Origin: a virus
Virus record (IMG/VR): IMGVR_UViG_3300010373_000086
Location: 1-40,091 of that record
Length of the DNA stretch: 40,091 nucleotides
Strand: one strand, 5' to 3'
In this document: piece after piece, positions 1 through 7,019 of the stretch
Position numbering within the stretch: the first letter of the stretch is position 1
Layout: each line of letters starts with the position of its first letter
The notes under the pieces: generated by a model
What the model saw: only the letters and a program-made list of their open reading frames with translations
Told to the model about the DNA's origin: nothing
Databases searched by the model: none
Position numbers and translations under genes: made by a program

Positions 1-36
1 GACCACGGCAAGCGCCACTCCTATCACAAGCCACAT
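1..36 (-). CDS. Start of a leftward gene with a hydrophobic N-terminus (partial)
   Basis: Reading leftward from an ATG at position 36, twelve codons are open to the window edge and encode MWLVIGVALAVV. A strong ribosome binding site (GGAGGAG) sits 4 bases upstream of the ATG, which is the main reason to call a gene. The hydrophobic start suggests a signal peptide or a membrane segment; nothing more can be said because the rest lies outside the window. It is separated from the late array by the hairpin at 451-474 and the tRNA, so it is probably a separate transcription unit. Confidence 0.6.
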   Translation of the reverse strand, partial: MWLVIGVALAVV

Positions 37-61
37 AAGGCTCCTCCGTTTCGGTTGAAGA

Positions 62-126
62 GGGGGGCCGGGACTCCCGATTCTCCACCCGGCGTTTCCG
101 GCGCCCCGGCCCCTACATCCGGGAGT
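62..126 (-). promoter_or_regulatory. Highly structured leader upstream of the gene starting at 36
   Basis: Two competing stems can be drawn. Positions 64-72 (GGGGCCGGG) pair with a C-rich run at 104-113, and positions 73-79 (ACTCCCG) pair with 120-126 (CGGGAGT), with a further small stem (GGCG/CGCC) inside. On the minus strand this RNA would lie 26 to 90 bases ahead of the ATG at 36. Overlapping alternative stems recall attenuators or riboregulators, but no known riboswitch motif was recognised and no clear U-tract follows. Confidence 0.35.
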
Positions 127-246
127 TCTGGGTAGCTACCAACCGGCGTGCTTACTTGTTGATCGTTCTCGTTGCACCACACCCATGAAAGCCGTCCGCG
201 CTGCCCAGTAGCTTCTTGAGGGCTTCCTGTCTAGGGAAGTGAGTAG

Positions 247-318
247 GCCCTCGTAGCTCAGCGGAAGAGCACCTAGCTGCTAACTGGGAGGTCGCGGGTT
301 CGAATCCCGCCGGGGGCC
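247..318 (+). tRNA. tRNA with GCU anticodon (serine AGY) but a class I body
   Basis: A full cloverleaf folds: acceptor 247-253 with 311-317 (7 pairs, one T-G), D stem 256-259/267-270 with G263-G264 in the loop, anticodon stem 272-276/284-288, T stem 294-298/306-310 with the loop TTCGAAT. The anticodon at 279-281 is GCT, which reads serine AGC/AGU. The variable loop is only 5 bases (289-293), whereas bacterial tRNA-Ser has a long variable arm needed by seryl-tRNA synthetase. The discriminator is C318 and CCA is not encoded. G246 could pair with C318, giving a G-1:C73 pair as in tRNA-His. It lies on the strand opposite to the phage late genes. Confidence 0.85.
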
Positions 319-450
319 TTATTCAAGCTGGAGGCTCATCCTCCTGCATCTTGACAAGCCGTCCGGACACCACGTAAGATGGTCCGTAGCAGCTAGGCAG
401 AAGTTCCGCTGGGTGGCCAACCAAGTTCGGTACCCAAGCAAGATTGGCGT

Positions 451-474
451 AGGAGCCCGCTTCGGCGGGCTCCT
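451..474 (-). terminator. Perfect 10-bp hairpin closing the leftward late operon
   Basis: AGGAGCCCGC (451-460) and GCGGGCTCCT (465-474) pair perfectly around a 4-base loop, which is TTCG on the plus strand and CGAA on the minus strand. The stem begins 8 bases past the stop codon of the Rpf-like gene (482). A U-tract is missing on either side, so it may be an L-shaped terminator of the type common in GC-rich bacteria, or may act in both directions. It fits as the end of the array that runs down from the tail genes. Confidence 0.6.
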
Positions 475-481
475 CGTCTGT

Positions 482-891
482 CTAAGGGCCCCCGCAAGCC
501 GGGACGCTCTCGGGCCATGCCCCTGGATCTCGCTTCTCGTACGCGTTGAAGATGATCGTCTGGTGTTCCGGCGTCGCGCTCGACGCCGATCCATAGCGCA
601 GACCGCCAGCAGCAGCCCAAGTACTTGGAACCCACTGGTAACCGCCTTCATAGGGCGGATCGACGATATGCCAGTCCACCGTACTCGACCGATACGGGGG
701 CCCGTTGGGTTCACCGGCCTCGTGGTTGGCTACACAGAGGTTGAAATGGTCGAAGACGCCCCTGCTGTGGTGCTGGCGCCGATCAACTCGCGCTGGGCCT
801 CGGTGGCCAAGATGAGCACTGACGGACTGGTGTGTATGGGCCGGCCCGAATGCGAGCGCGGCGATGAGTAGGGCGAGTCGGAGGATTGCAT
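482..891 (-). pseudogene. Rpf-like transglycosylase domain protein, frame broken at codon 2
   Basis: The minus-strand frame from 889 to the stop at 482 encodes a signal-peptide-like stretch (ILRLALLIAALAFGP) and then a transglycosylase/Rpf-like fold. Its signature includes CVANHEAG with the candidate catalytic Glu, then GGYQWVPSTWAAAGGL, and a C-terminal AWPESVPACGG; two Cys frame the domain as in resuscitation-promoting factors. A good start (AAAGGAG, then ATG at 891) lies in a different frame: one base added within codon 2 joins ATG to this frame and gives a product of about 136 residues. As written, the ATG frame hits a stop after about 50 codons. A GTG at 679 or an upstream CTG at 922 are weaker start options. 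The family cleaves peptidoglycan glycan strands, so a role in lysis or entry is likely if the frame is intact in reality. Confidence 0.7.
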
Positions 892-980
892 CGGTCTCCT
901 TTCCCGGGTCGCCGCGGCGCAGTGCCGAGGCCGGATCGCGTCAACCGTCGACGCCTTCCGCTCTAGGGAGAGCGGGTCAG

Positions 981-1421
981 CTAAGCAGCGAGAGCGAGCA
1001 CGGGCCGCTCGGGTTCGCGCTTCTCGCCAGGAACCGAGATGCGTTGCTCGATGCGCATCGCGCCGAGCATGTACCGCATCTCTAGTCGCGCCCGACGCTC
1101 CTCTTCAGACCCAAACCGTGTCTTGAGCATCCGGTCGAACACATCCAAATAGAGGCGTTGAGCGGCCGTGATCTTCGGCCACTCCCCGGCCTCTTCGTCA
1201 TGTTCGAGTCTGACTGGCCGGGTCGCCAACCATCCCCGCTCATAACATTCAGCGACTAGAACTGCGTTGCTATCCGCGCCGATCTGTTCGCGCGCAGCCT
1301 GCAATCGTCTATACAGGCCAGCCCGACTCAAACCGAGCTTGACAGCACTCTCTTCGGGCGAGAACCCGTCCGCCAAAAGAAGGATCGCCTCCCACCGCTC
1401 GATACTAAACGGGTGTGTCAA
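981..1421 (-). CDS. LuxR/GerE-type HTH DNA-binding protein
   Basis: 146 residues from a TTG start at 1421, just after the stop (1423-1425) of the small membrane gene. Residues about 6-50 form a GerE-like helix-turn-helix: SIERWEAILLLADGFSPEE followed by SAVKLGLSRAGLYRRLQ as turn and recognition helix. The rest is charged and helical, and no response-regulator receiver domain is present. A DNA-binding role is inferred from the HTH only. It sits at the distal end of the lysis array, so it could act late, or could be a packaging/terminase-small-like HTH protein; I cannot tell which. No clear ribosome binding site was seen, so translational coupling to the upstream gene is likely. Confidence 0.7.
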   Translation of the reverse strand: MTHPFSIERWEAILLLADGFSPEESAVKLGLSRAGLYRRLQAAREQIGADSNAVLVAECYERGWLATRPVRLEHDEEAGEWPKITAAQRLYLDVFDRMLKTRFGSEEERRARLEMRYMLGAMRIEQRISVPGEKREPERPVLALAA

Positions 1422-1422
1422 C

Positions 1423-1560
1423 CTAGTCGAGTTCGCCGAGGATCTTCACCCAATGCAAAAACTCGTAAACACCGTAAATCACGCCTCCTATCAACAGGAC
1501 AACGATAATCAGGGCGACGAGTTGGGCAGCACGTACGCCGCCCTTAGAGTCGAGATTCAT
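1423..1560 (-). CDS. 45-residue single-pass membrane protein
   Basis: ATG at 1560 overlaps the TGA of the PLD-like gene (ATGA junction), and the frame runs to TAG at 1423. After MNLDSKGGVRAAQ comes a hydrophobic segment (residues about 14-32, LVALIIVVLLIGGVIYGVY), then a short amphipathic tail with Trp and Glu. One transmembrane helix with the N-terminus probably inside. The size and position next to lysis genes would suit a small holin or antiholin, but single-pass proteins of this kind have many roles and I do not recognise the family. The tight coupling on both sides supports that it is a real gene. Confidence 0.7.
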   Translation of the reverse strand: MNLDSKGGVRAAQLVALIIVVLLIGGVIYGVYEFLHWVKILGELD

Positions 1561-2126
1561 GAGGCTGCCTTAGCTTCCATTTGCGACCGCATCTGCGAGT
1601 GGATTATCTGAATGCGGTTGACGACCTCACCCGCAAACGCGCGGTCATAGACGACGACAGCCTCGTTGTTTTGCTTGCCCTCTCCGCCTTCCGAGAGGTT
1701 CGTGCTTCCACAAACGGTCACGAGTCGGTTGATGACGATGAGCTTGTCGTGGTTGATCGCGCCCTTCTCCGAGCGTCCGATCACGACATCGTTGCCCAGC
1801 TCACTCCCGGGCCACTTAGCGACGATGGCCTTCTCATGCACGCCGGCCGCCTGCGAACTATCCAGACAGAGCGTGACCGGCAGGTGCTCCGTCAGCAGTG
1901 CCGTGCGAAACAGTTCGTCAACGGTATCGTCGTCCCACCCGTACATCGATGCGTCGAGGGACGTTAGATCGCTGACCGAGCACAGCGCGACGAACGCCTC
2001 ATGCACCTTGTCCACGGGGGCGAATAGGTGCTTGGCGTTCGCTGGGTAATCAGGTGGAAAGGGAGTCGCCTTGTAGGCGCTAAGTCCTTCCCAGGTTTCG
2101 AGGAGTGTGGCTGCTGTGGTCATCAT
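1557..2126 (-). CDS. Phospholipase D-like (single HKD motif) protein
   Basis: 189 residues. The C-terminal half carries the PLD superfamily motif: NHDKLIVIN (H126, K128; the usual Asp is Asn133) followed by VCGSTNLS. One HKD motif means the enzyme would act as a dimer, as in Nuc-type nucleases and cardiolipin-synthase-like proteins. No signal peptide or membrane segment is evident, so it is probably cytoplasmic. Possible substrates are DNA or phospholipid; the sequence does not decide. It starts at 2126, overlapping the end of the papain-like gene (2123), and ends in an ATGA overlap with the small membrane gene, so the three are likely co-translated. Confidence 0.8.
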   Translation of the reverse strand: MMTTAATLLETWEGLSAYKATPFPPDYPANAKHLFAPVDKVHEAFVALCSVSDLTSLDASMYGWDDDTVDELFRTALLTEHLPVTLCLDSSQAAGVHEKAIVAKWPGSELGNDVVIGRSEKGAINHDKLIVINRLVTVCGSTNLSEGGEGKQNNEAVVVYDRAFAGEVVNRIQIIHSQMRSQMEAKAAS

Positions 2127-2845
2127 CTCGTCGTAATCACGGACGCTTCTCCGGCCTCGTTGTCAAGGATCTGCACACCAGTCGTCTCCGGATCGAAATA
2201 GACGACCTCGGGGTATCCTTCGCCCCACGAGTTCAAGAGCGGAACCTCGCCGCCACTCGACAGGCCGAGCAATTGGAGAACATCCGCCATCTTCGTCGTC
2301 CAGCGGTAAGCACCGATCTCGATGCCACCCGTATTCGGACGCCAAGGCGTGTGTGTCGCCACGTCTCCGCCCTCGAAATGGTCACCCCACTTCTTGAGCA
2401 CCGCTCCCGCAGTCCGGCAAGTAGACCCTTCCCCATCCGGGTAGGTACCTTCGTAACGACGGCAATCATCATACAACCAGAAACCATCGAAAGTGCGACG
2501 GTAAAGCAGGCTCATCATGCGCGAATGGCCGAAACCGACACATGCTCCTTCTGGTCCTTGATTATAAAACTTCCACCAGGCCCGCTTCTCCTGCTCCAGT
2601 TCCGGCTGTCCGGACTGCGGAGCTGGCTCCAGACAGACACAGTGACCGCCTCGAATAGCACCGGAGATGCTGATGCGCCACTTCCCATCCGAACCCTGTT
2701 GGGGAATGTCGAACCCTTCATACCAGTTGATGCCGATGGGTACCGGGACATGGATAGGATGCAGCTCTAGCGGCAACGCCGAGAGTGGATACTTGTCAAG
2801 GTGCTCAGTGTCAGGGACCTTATTCAGTCCTAGTGCGCCAGTCAT
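2123..2845 (-). CDS. Papain-like (C1A) cysteine peptidase with permuted order
   Basis: 240 residues. Papain motifs are present but out of order. GINWYEGF and RGGHCVCL (H68) come first; then YNQGPEGACVGF (Q96, oxyanion hole; C102, nucleophile); then EIGAYRW and finally LLNSWGEGY (N205). In the actinobacterial and phage C1 peptidases I recall, the order is Gln-Cys, then the YRW and GINWY segments, GGHxI and NSWG. Here the GINWY-to-GGH block has moved to the N-terminus while NSWG stays at the C-terminus. All four catalytic residues are there, so activity is plausible, perhaps against host peptidoglycan cross-links or wall proteins during lysis. No signal peptide. It overlaps both neighbours (ATGA at 2842-2845). 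Confidence 0.75.
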   Translation of the reverse strand: MTGALGLNKVPDTEHLDKYPLSALPLELHPIHVPVPIGINWYEGFDIPQQGSDGKWRISISGAIRGGHCVCLEPAPQSGQPELEQEKRAWWKFYNQGPEGACVGFGHSRMMSLLYRRTFDGFWLYDDCRRYEGTYPDGEGSTCRTAGAVLKKWGDHFEGGDVATHTPWRPNTGGIEIGAYRWTTKMADVLQLLGLSSGGEVPLLNSWGEGYPEVVYFDPETTGVQILDNEAGEASVITTR

Positions 2846-3102
2846 AGACTTGACTTCCGGGCAGCAACAGCAGCCTTAGCAGCAGGCGTGTAATGGCCAC
2901 TGAGGATATGATGGTTCACCAGATAAGCGATGCCCGTCACGACACCGAATACGAGGGCCTGCGTAATCTCAGCAGCCGCTGCGTTCGCGGTGATGTGAAA
3001 CACGGCAAAGACCTGGGTGCCCGCAAGCCATGTTGCTAGGGCACCAGCGATAGGCGGAATGACGACCCCTATGAGGAACTGCTTGATCGCTTCAGCGGAC
3101 AT
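2842..3102 (-). CDS. Holin-like membrane protein
   Basis: 86 residues from the ATG at 3102, chosen because AAAGGG lies a few bases upstream and the longer frame only adds charged, unlikely sequence. Two hydrophobic segments (residues about 9-28 and 46-66) are separated by a short Ala-rich stretch, followed by a basic tail (HYTPAAKAAVAARKSS). Size, two helices, and position directly after the lysozyme gene (3105) fit a class II holin that opens the membrane for the endolysin. No sequence-level family match is claimed. Confidence 0.7.
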   Translation of the reverse strand: MSAEAIKQFLIGVVIPPIAGALATWLAGTQVFAVFHITANAAAAEITQALVFGVVTGIAYLVNHHILSGHYTPAAKAAVAARKSSL

Positions 3103-3104
3103 GA

Positions 3105-3932
3105 TTATTTCCCTTTCGGATAGAGGCGAGAACGCAAGACGCGTATCTCGCGGTTGACAGCAGCCCCACGCCTGAATAGGGGCGTGCAAGCTGGACGGGG
3201 ATGATTGACTCGACAACCCGCGTTGACGAGGTGTCGGCGGATCTTGGCCCGTTCAACATCGAGCCTTTTCAGCTCGGCGTGTTCGGCGGCCCGATTGCGT
3301 TTCGCTGGTTTCGCGACAGGCAACAGGAGGAGCCGCACCTCGGCTTCACGGCGTGTCCTCAACCCGGGGAGAACTACTCCTCCTGCGTGATCGTAGGCGA
3401 GCATGATTCGGCTGGCCGCATAGATCCGACCGCTGGCTAGGTCGGCTCGTAGCGTTCCTGTAAAGATCCCGGCGCCGAGATTGTAGGCGAAGCTGTCGAG
3501 CGCATCGACCTCATGCTGGTTGAATGGGTAGCCGATCTGGTGGACAGCCCACTCGTATTCGATCTGGACGGAACGCTTGAGGTTAACCTCGGCGGCTTCC
3601 CGGCTCGCGAAACAGAACCCTCGGTATATGCCTTTAGTCTGACCAAACCCAGCCGTGTAGACACGACCATACGGGTCCCAGTAAGCGCACCGCGAATACC
3701 CCTCGAAGCCCTCGACCAGATGCAGCCCTGTCGAGTCGATCGTCAACTGGTGCGTCACCGTCGGTGGTAGCGAGACCGGAGGCCTCGCGGTAATAGCGCC
3801 TTCGGGCGTGACAGAAGATTCCGGCTGGATGTAGGTCACTTCCGGTGCGGGCACACTCACGGTGTGTGTGACCGTCGATCCGCACCCAGCGACTAGTAGC
3901 GCAGCACTGAACGCTACGAAACACTTCTTCAT
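3105..3932 (-). CDS. GH24 phage lysozyme with lipoprotein signal (endolysin)
   Basis: 275 residues from the ATG at 3932, preceded by GGGAGG. The N-terminus is a lipoprotein signal (MKKCFVAFSAALLVAGC, lipobox Cys17), followed by a Thr/Pro-rich linker to about residue 65. The GH24 catalytic region is VEGFEGYSRCAYWDPYGR and VYTAGFGQT: E77, D86 and T93 correspond to the Glu-Asp-Thr triad of T4-type lysozymes. The domain continues to about 210 (SFAYNLGAG, PGLRTRR), then a basic coiled-coil tail with two Cys to the end. It would cut the glycan strands of peptidoglycan. A lipidated lysozyme is unusual: it would be exported by the host Sec system and held at the outer face of the membrane rather than wait for a holin. 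It sits just upstream of the holin candidate. Confidence 0.88.
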   Translation of the reverse strand: MKKCFVAFSAALLVAGCGSTVTHTVSVPAPEVTYIQPESSVTPEGAITARPPVSLPPTVTHQLTIDSTGLHLVEGFEGYSRCAYWDPYGRVYTAGFGQTKGIYRGFCFASREAAEVNLKRSVQIEYEWAVHQIGYPFNQHEVDALDSFAYNLGAGIFTGTLRADLASGRIYAASRIMLAYDHAGGVVLPGLRTRREAEVRLLLLPVAKPAKRNRAAEHAELKRLDVERAKIRRHLVNAGCRVNHPRPACTPLFRRGAAVNREIRVLRSRLYPKGK

Positions 3933-3952
3933 GGAGACCTCCCTAGAGGTGG

Positions 3953-4234
3953 TTAGAGCTTGCGAGCAGCCGCCGCTCGAGCGGCCTTGTGGTCCTCGAG
4001 GACCTGGGCGTGTGTCGGCTCGTCCTGAGGCGAATGCTTCTTGCAAACCACATGGTTCGTGCCAGGCACCGTCTTCCACTGGTGGCGTTTACAACCAGCC
4101 ACATGACATTGGGTCATCTTCCAATAGCGTCGAGCAGCAGCGAGAACAGTCAACAGCGTCAAGAACGTGAGCACTTCTGTCCAACTCGTCACGATCACAA
4201 CCGGCTGACTGATCCACTCGATAGCGAACATCAC
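3953..4234 (-). CDS. Small membrane protein with a Cys/His-rich tail
   Basis: 93 residues. A hydrophobic segment covers residues about 11-34. The cytoplasmic or external tail contains C43, C48, C64 and several His (CHVAGCKRH, VVCKKH), which could bind zinc, and an Ala/Arg-rich helical end. GTG at 4234 and ATG at 4231 are both possible starts; the upstream gene's TGA overlaps them and GGAG lies 6 bases before the GTG. Its place between the coiled-coil membrane proteins and the lysozyme suggests a part in lysis, but I do not recognise the family. Confidence 0.65.
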   Translation of the reverse strand: MMFAIEWISQPVVIVTSWTEVLTFLTLLTVLAAARRYWKMTQCHVAGCKRHQWKTVPGTNHVVCKKHSPQDEPTHAQVLEDHKAARAAAARKL

Positions 4235-5061
4235 CCCGCACTCCGATGATCGCTCCCTTTCCCGACGCCTACATGGATGTGCGGACCGTGTTCGACCCCT
4301 ACTTCCGTTTCGACTTCGGGCCCTTTGCCCTGTTCGGGCCCATGAGCCCGTTCGCTCTTATCAGGACCAGGCATAGGAGGAGGACTTGTAGGACCCGGAG
4401 GGGCCGGAGCCGGTGCGGGGACGGCCGGCGATGGTGAGGGTGAGGGTATGGGCACCATTGTTGGAGGCGAAGGATGCACGGGCCCCGGAGTCACATGGTG
4501 AGGTACGACCACAGGGTGATGTACGGATGGTCGACGAACGATCGGAGCCCCAATCGACGGTGCTACTAGCGCTTCGCCCTCCAACACGAGACTACGATCT
4601 TCAGGACTATCCGATGGTCTCCTGAGACCAACCGGAGTACCCGCACATGAGGATGCTGCAGGGATCTGTGCGACACGCTCAAGCGCTACCCGCCAACGAG
4701 CCTGAGCACGAGACGAGAGTAGATGGAAACCAGCTGCGATCCGCAACACAGCACCACCAGACAACGTCTCGTAATGCTTCAAACGACAATACGCATCAGC
4801 GGCCTGGATCGCTTGGGAGCGCTCCCGCTCAACCTCAGCTTCCAAACCCGCGATCAACACCCTGTTCTGAGAAGAGAGGGCTTCGAGAGCGTATGCCTGT
4901 TCCCCCAAACGTTTCGAGTCGTGACCCTGACCAAACAACGCGACGACTAGCAACACGAGGCTCGTCACGACAAGAGCGCACACGACGAACAAGCCGATCG
5001 TGCCGCGCCGCGTCAACCCATACACAGATCCATCCGTAGAAGTCTTGATAGTCCGGATCAA
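4231..5061 (-). CDS. Membrane-anchored coiled-coil protein with Pro- and His-rich tail
   Basis: 276 residues from a TTG start overlapping the upstream TGA (TTGA). Residues about 21-43 form one transmembrane helix; 47-90 are a coiled coil (LEALSSQNRVLIAGLEAEVE); the C-terminal 100 residues are a low-complexity Pro/Ser/Ala stretch ending in a His/Gly/Glu-rich tail. The layout (short inside, helix, coiled coil, Pro-rich stalk) resembles proteins that span the cell wall, such as spanin-like or tail-tip anchor proteins. No enzymatic motif is visible. Low-complexity tail makes homology searches unreliable. Confidence 0.7.
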   Translation of the reverse strand: MIRTIKTSTDGSVYGLTRRGTIGLFVVCALVVTSLVLLVVALFGQGHDSKRLGEQAYALEALSSQNRVLIAGLEAEVERERSQAIQAADAYCRLKHYETLSGGAVLRIAAGFHLLSSRAQARWRVALERVAQIPAASSCAGTPVGLRRPSDSPEDRSLVLEGEALVAPSIGAPIVRRPSVHHPVVVPHHVTPGPVHPSPPTMVPIPSPSPSPAVPAPAPAPPGPTSPPPMPGPDKSERAHGPEQGKGPEVETEVGVEHGPHIHVGVGKGSDHRSAG

Positions 5062-5369
5062 CGGCCCATCCCCCCACTCACCAGCAGCGTCAACCCAACC
5101 AACACCACGCTCGATACGATCGCCGCGATAACCGCCACCCGCAACGTCTGTTTAGACTGGCGAGCTTCCGCCGCCGGATTCCCCGCGAGTTCGTCGATCT
5201 TGGTCGATAGTCGAGCTATCGCACCAGCAGGATCAGTCAACTCACGCTTAATCCAGCGCAGGTCGGTCTTGAGCTCTGTGACCTGGGTCGGCAGGCCGTT
5301 CATGTGGCGCTCCACCTGTCCGACACGCCTAGCGAGTTCGTCCAAGCGCGAATCAGGCTCTGGGACCAT
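5058..5369 (-). CDS. Coiled-coil protein with C-terminal membrane helix (XhlA-like layout)
   Basis: 103 residues. Residues 5-65 are a heptad-rich coiled coil (RLDELARRVGQVERHMNGLP), and 77-98 form a hydrophobic helix (VAVIAAIVSSVVLVGLTLLV) followed by a short polar end. This matches the layout of XhlA-type haemolysin/holin-associated proteins that pair with a holin and endolysin in phage lysis cassettes. The assignment rests on topology and position only. Its stop overlaps the TTG start of the next gene. Confidence 0.7.
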   Translation of the reverse strand: MVPEPDSRLDELARRVGQVERHMNGLPTQVTELKTDLRWIKRELTDPAGAIARLSTKIDELAGNPAAEARQSKQTLRVAVIAAIVSSVVLVGLTLLVSGGMGR

Positions 5370-5476
5370 GACTCACTACATGCTCGTGATCGATGATCTT
5401 CCTTGCTGGGCGCATCGTCGAGCTGGATATAGACATTGTCCAAGAACCCCCATGATTCGTTGAGACGGAGACAGGA

Positions 5477-7007
5477 TTAGACGTTGACTGTCATTTCGAT
5501 TGTGAGCAAATAGTCACCACTCGCGCCTCCGATAAGACGCACATACGCATATGGCGCACCAAGCGCTACCTGTTTCAGTGCGCGCTTGATGCTGTACCGG
5601 CCCACGTTCGAGACGGCGCCATCCGTGGCACCCAGATCGACGCCCGAGACCTCCAGACGCCACCCCGTCCCATTCAGGACCTGCACGACGACGGCGGCAC
5701 TCACAATATCTTCGAGGTTCGCTGGCAATACCACCCTGCCGTAACCGTCAGGCGCTGAGTGCGCTGGCGCACCAGCGCTCGTAGCACCACCAGGCGTGCC
5801 CGTTACAAGCGCTCGGCTGCCCTGATATGTGCGGCGTGGACCGAAGATCGCTGCGTGCAACCGCTTCAATGCTGCACGAGGTGTGCGTGGACGTTGACGG
5901 AACCCGACCGTGGGTGCTCCGATCCCGTCGGGTCGGTGCGACCAAGTGACGGTCGTGAGTTGTCGCGGCGTCTCGTCTTGCACGTCGATTCGCGACAGTC
6001 CCACCATACGCGTTGATTTCGGCACTGGACATGTCCGGCCATTCGTTTGAGCGCCGGAACTCGGCAGTCAGTTCGCCCGCGACGAACGCGAAGATCCGGT
6101 CGTAGCGCGCTACGAAACGGAGATCGACGGGTCCTGGTACAACGAGGCCCTGTCTCTTAGCGGTAACGTTGCGCTCGGGTACCCCGATGAGTATCGTCGA
6201 ACCGTCAAACACATCTACTTGCAGCGAAAGACCAGCGACGTCCAGACGAACAAATGACGCGCTCGCAGCCGTCGGCTGTGCGGAGACCCACCGCAACCTC
6301 GCCTCGCATGTCCAACAGTCGGTGCTGATACCCGACAGTTCTTGCGTATAGGACGCTGCTCCCCATTTGCCGACAGCCCCGGTCTGCATGACCGTGAGAT
6401 CGGCTCCATAGGCAAGCACGGGTATCCGCGTGTAATGACCCAGAACGTCGGCGGGGGCAGTGCCGTCCCACACGTCCACTTCGCTGCTGATTGCGCCTGC
6501 GAGCACTACGGGAAGATCGGTACCCTTGATCGTGATCGTGGACTTGCTCTTTTCATAGTCGGTTGGTGTACCGACATAGACAAGATCGTTTGGGTCGCGC
6601 CAGAACTCCAACCACTCCTCGCCGGGCTCATAAGCAGTATCCGTTAGGATACGAAACCGGCGACGGTGGAGAACACCATCATCCCCAGCAGCGTTTGGGA
6701 GGACGACGGTGAATGATCCGTCGTCTGATAGCACCGCAGTCGTCTCGGCTGCTTGCCAGCCCTGCCTACCCTGTAGACCGTCCTCGCCTGTGACAGTATC
6801 ATCACGAACGAAATACGCGCGAGCTACCTCTATCGCAGACGGGTCACCCGGCTCGCCGCGGCGCACATGCTTGATCCAGCACTCGGATGGATCAATGGAT
6901 CGGGGGTCTGGGCTCGCTTCGAGTGGCTGCGCTGTACTTTCGCCGCCAAGTTCTTCTCCGGGGGGGAGCGGGGATGGTTCCCCTCCAAGCAGCGTAAGAA
7001 GCGGCAT
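5477..7007 (-). pseudogene. Minor tail protein split by a one-base shift near 6000
   Basis: Two frames join into one protein. The first frame (from 7007) is convincing up to SSAEINAYGG and then turns into Arg/His-rich nonsense; the second frame is convincing from SRIDVQDETPRQL to its stop at 5477. The switch falls at a GGG at 6000-6002; with one G removed the gene reads straight through as about 509 residues. The N-terminal 60 residues are Pro/Gly/Glu-rich; the middle has beta-rich, Calx-beta-like and LamG-like features (FTVVLPNAAGDDG, GELTAEFRR); the C-terminus is beta-rich. No catalytic motif. It is most likely a virion surface or tail-tip protein. The shift could be real decay, a +1 programmed event, or a sequencing error. 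Confidence 0.65.
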
Positions 7008-7019
7008 CGCCTAGTCTTA

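Noticed and set aside
319-714. 131-residue leftward frame across the tRNA 3' flank and the Rpf-like gene
   Set aside because: Overlaps the Rpf-like frame and the hairpin at 451-474; Arg-rich, low-information sequence typical of a shadow frame.
3105-4079. Longer start at 4079 for the lysozyme gene
   Set aside because: The added N-terminus is Arg/Gly-rich and overlaps the gene at 3953; the ATG at 3932 has a ribosome binding site and a signal peptide.
5370-5476. Open frame after the stop at 5477 that reads NESWGFLDNVYIQLDDAP
   Set aside because: It reads like protein, but has no start, no ribosome binding site and lies behind an in-frame stop. It could be the lost C-terminus of the frame-broken tail gene; too short to call.
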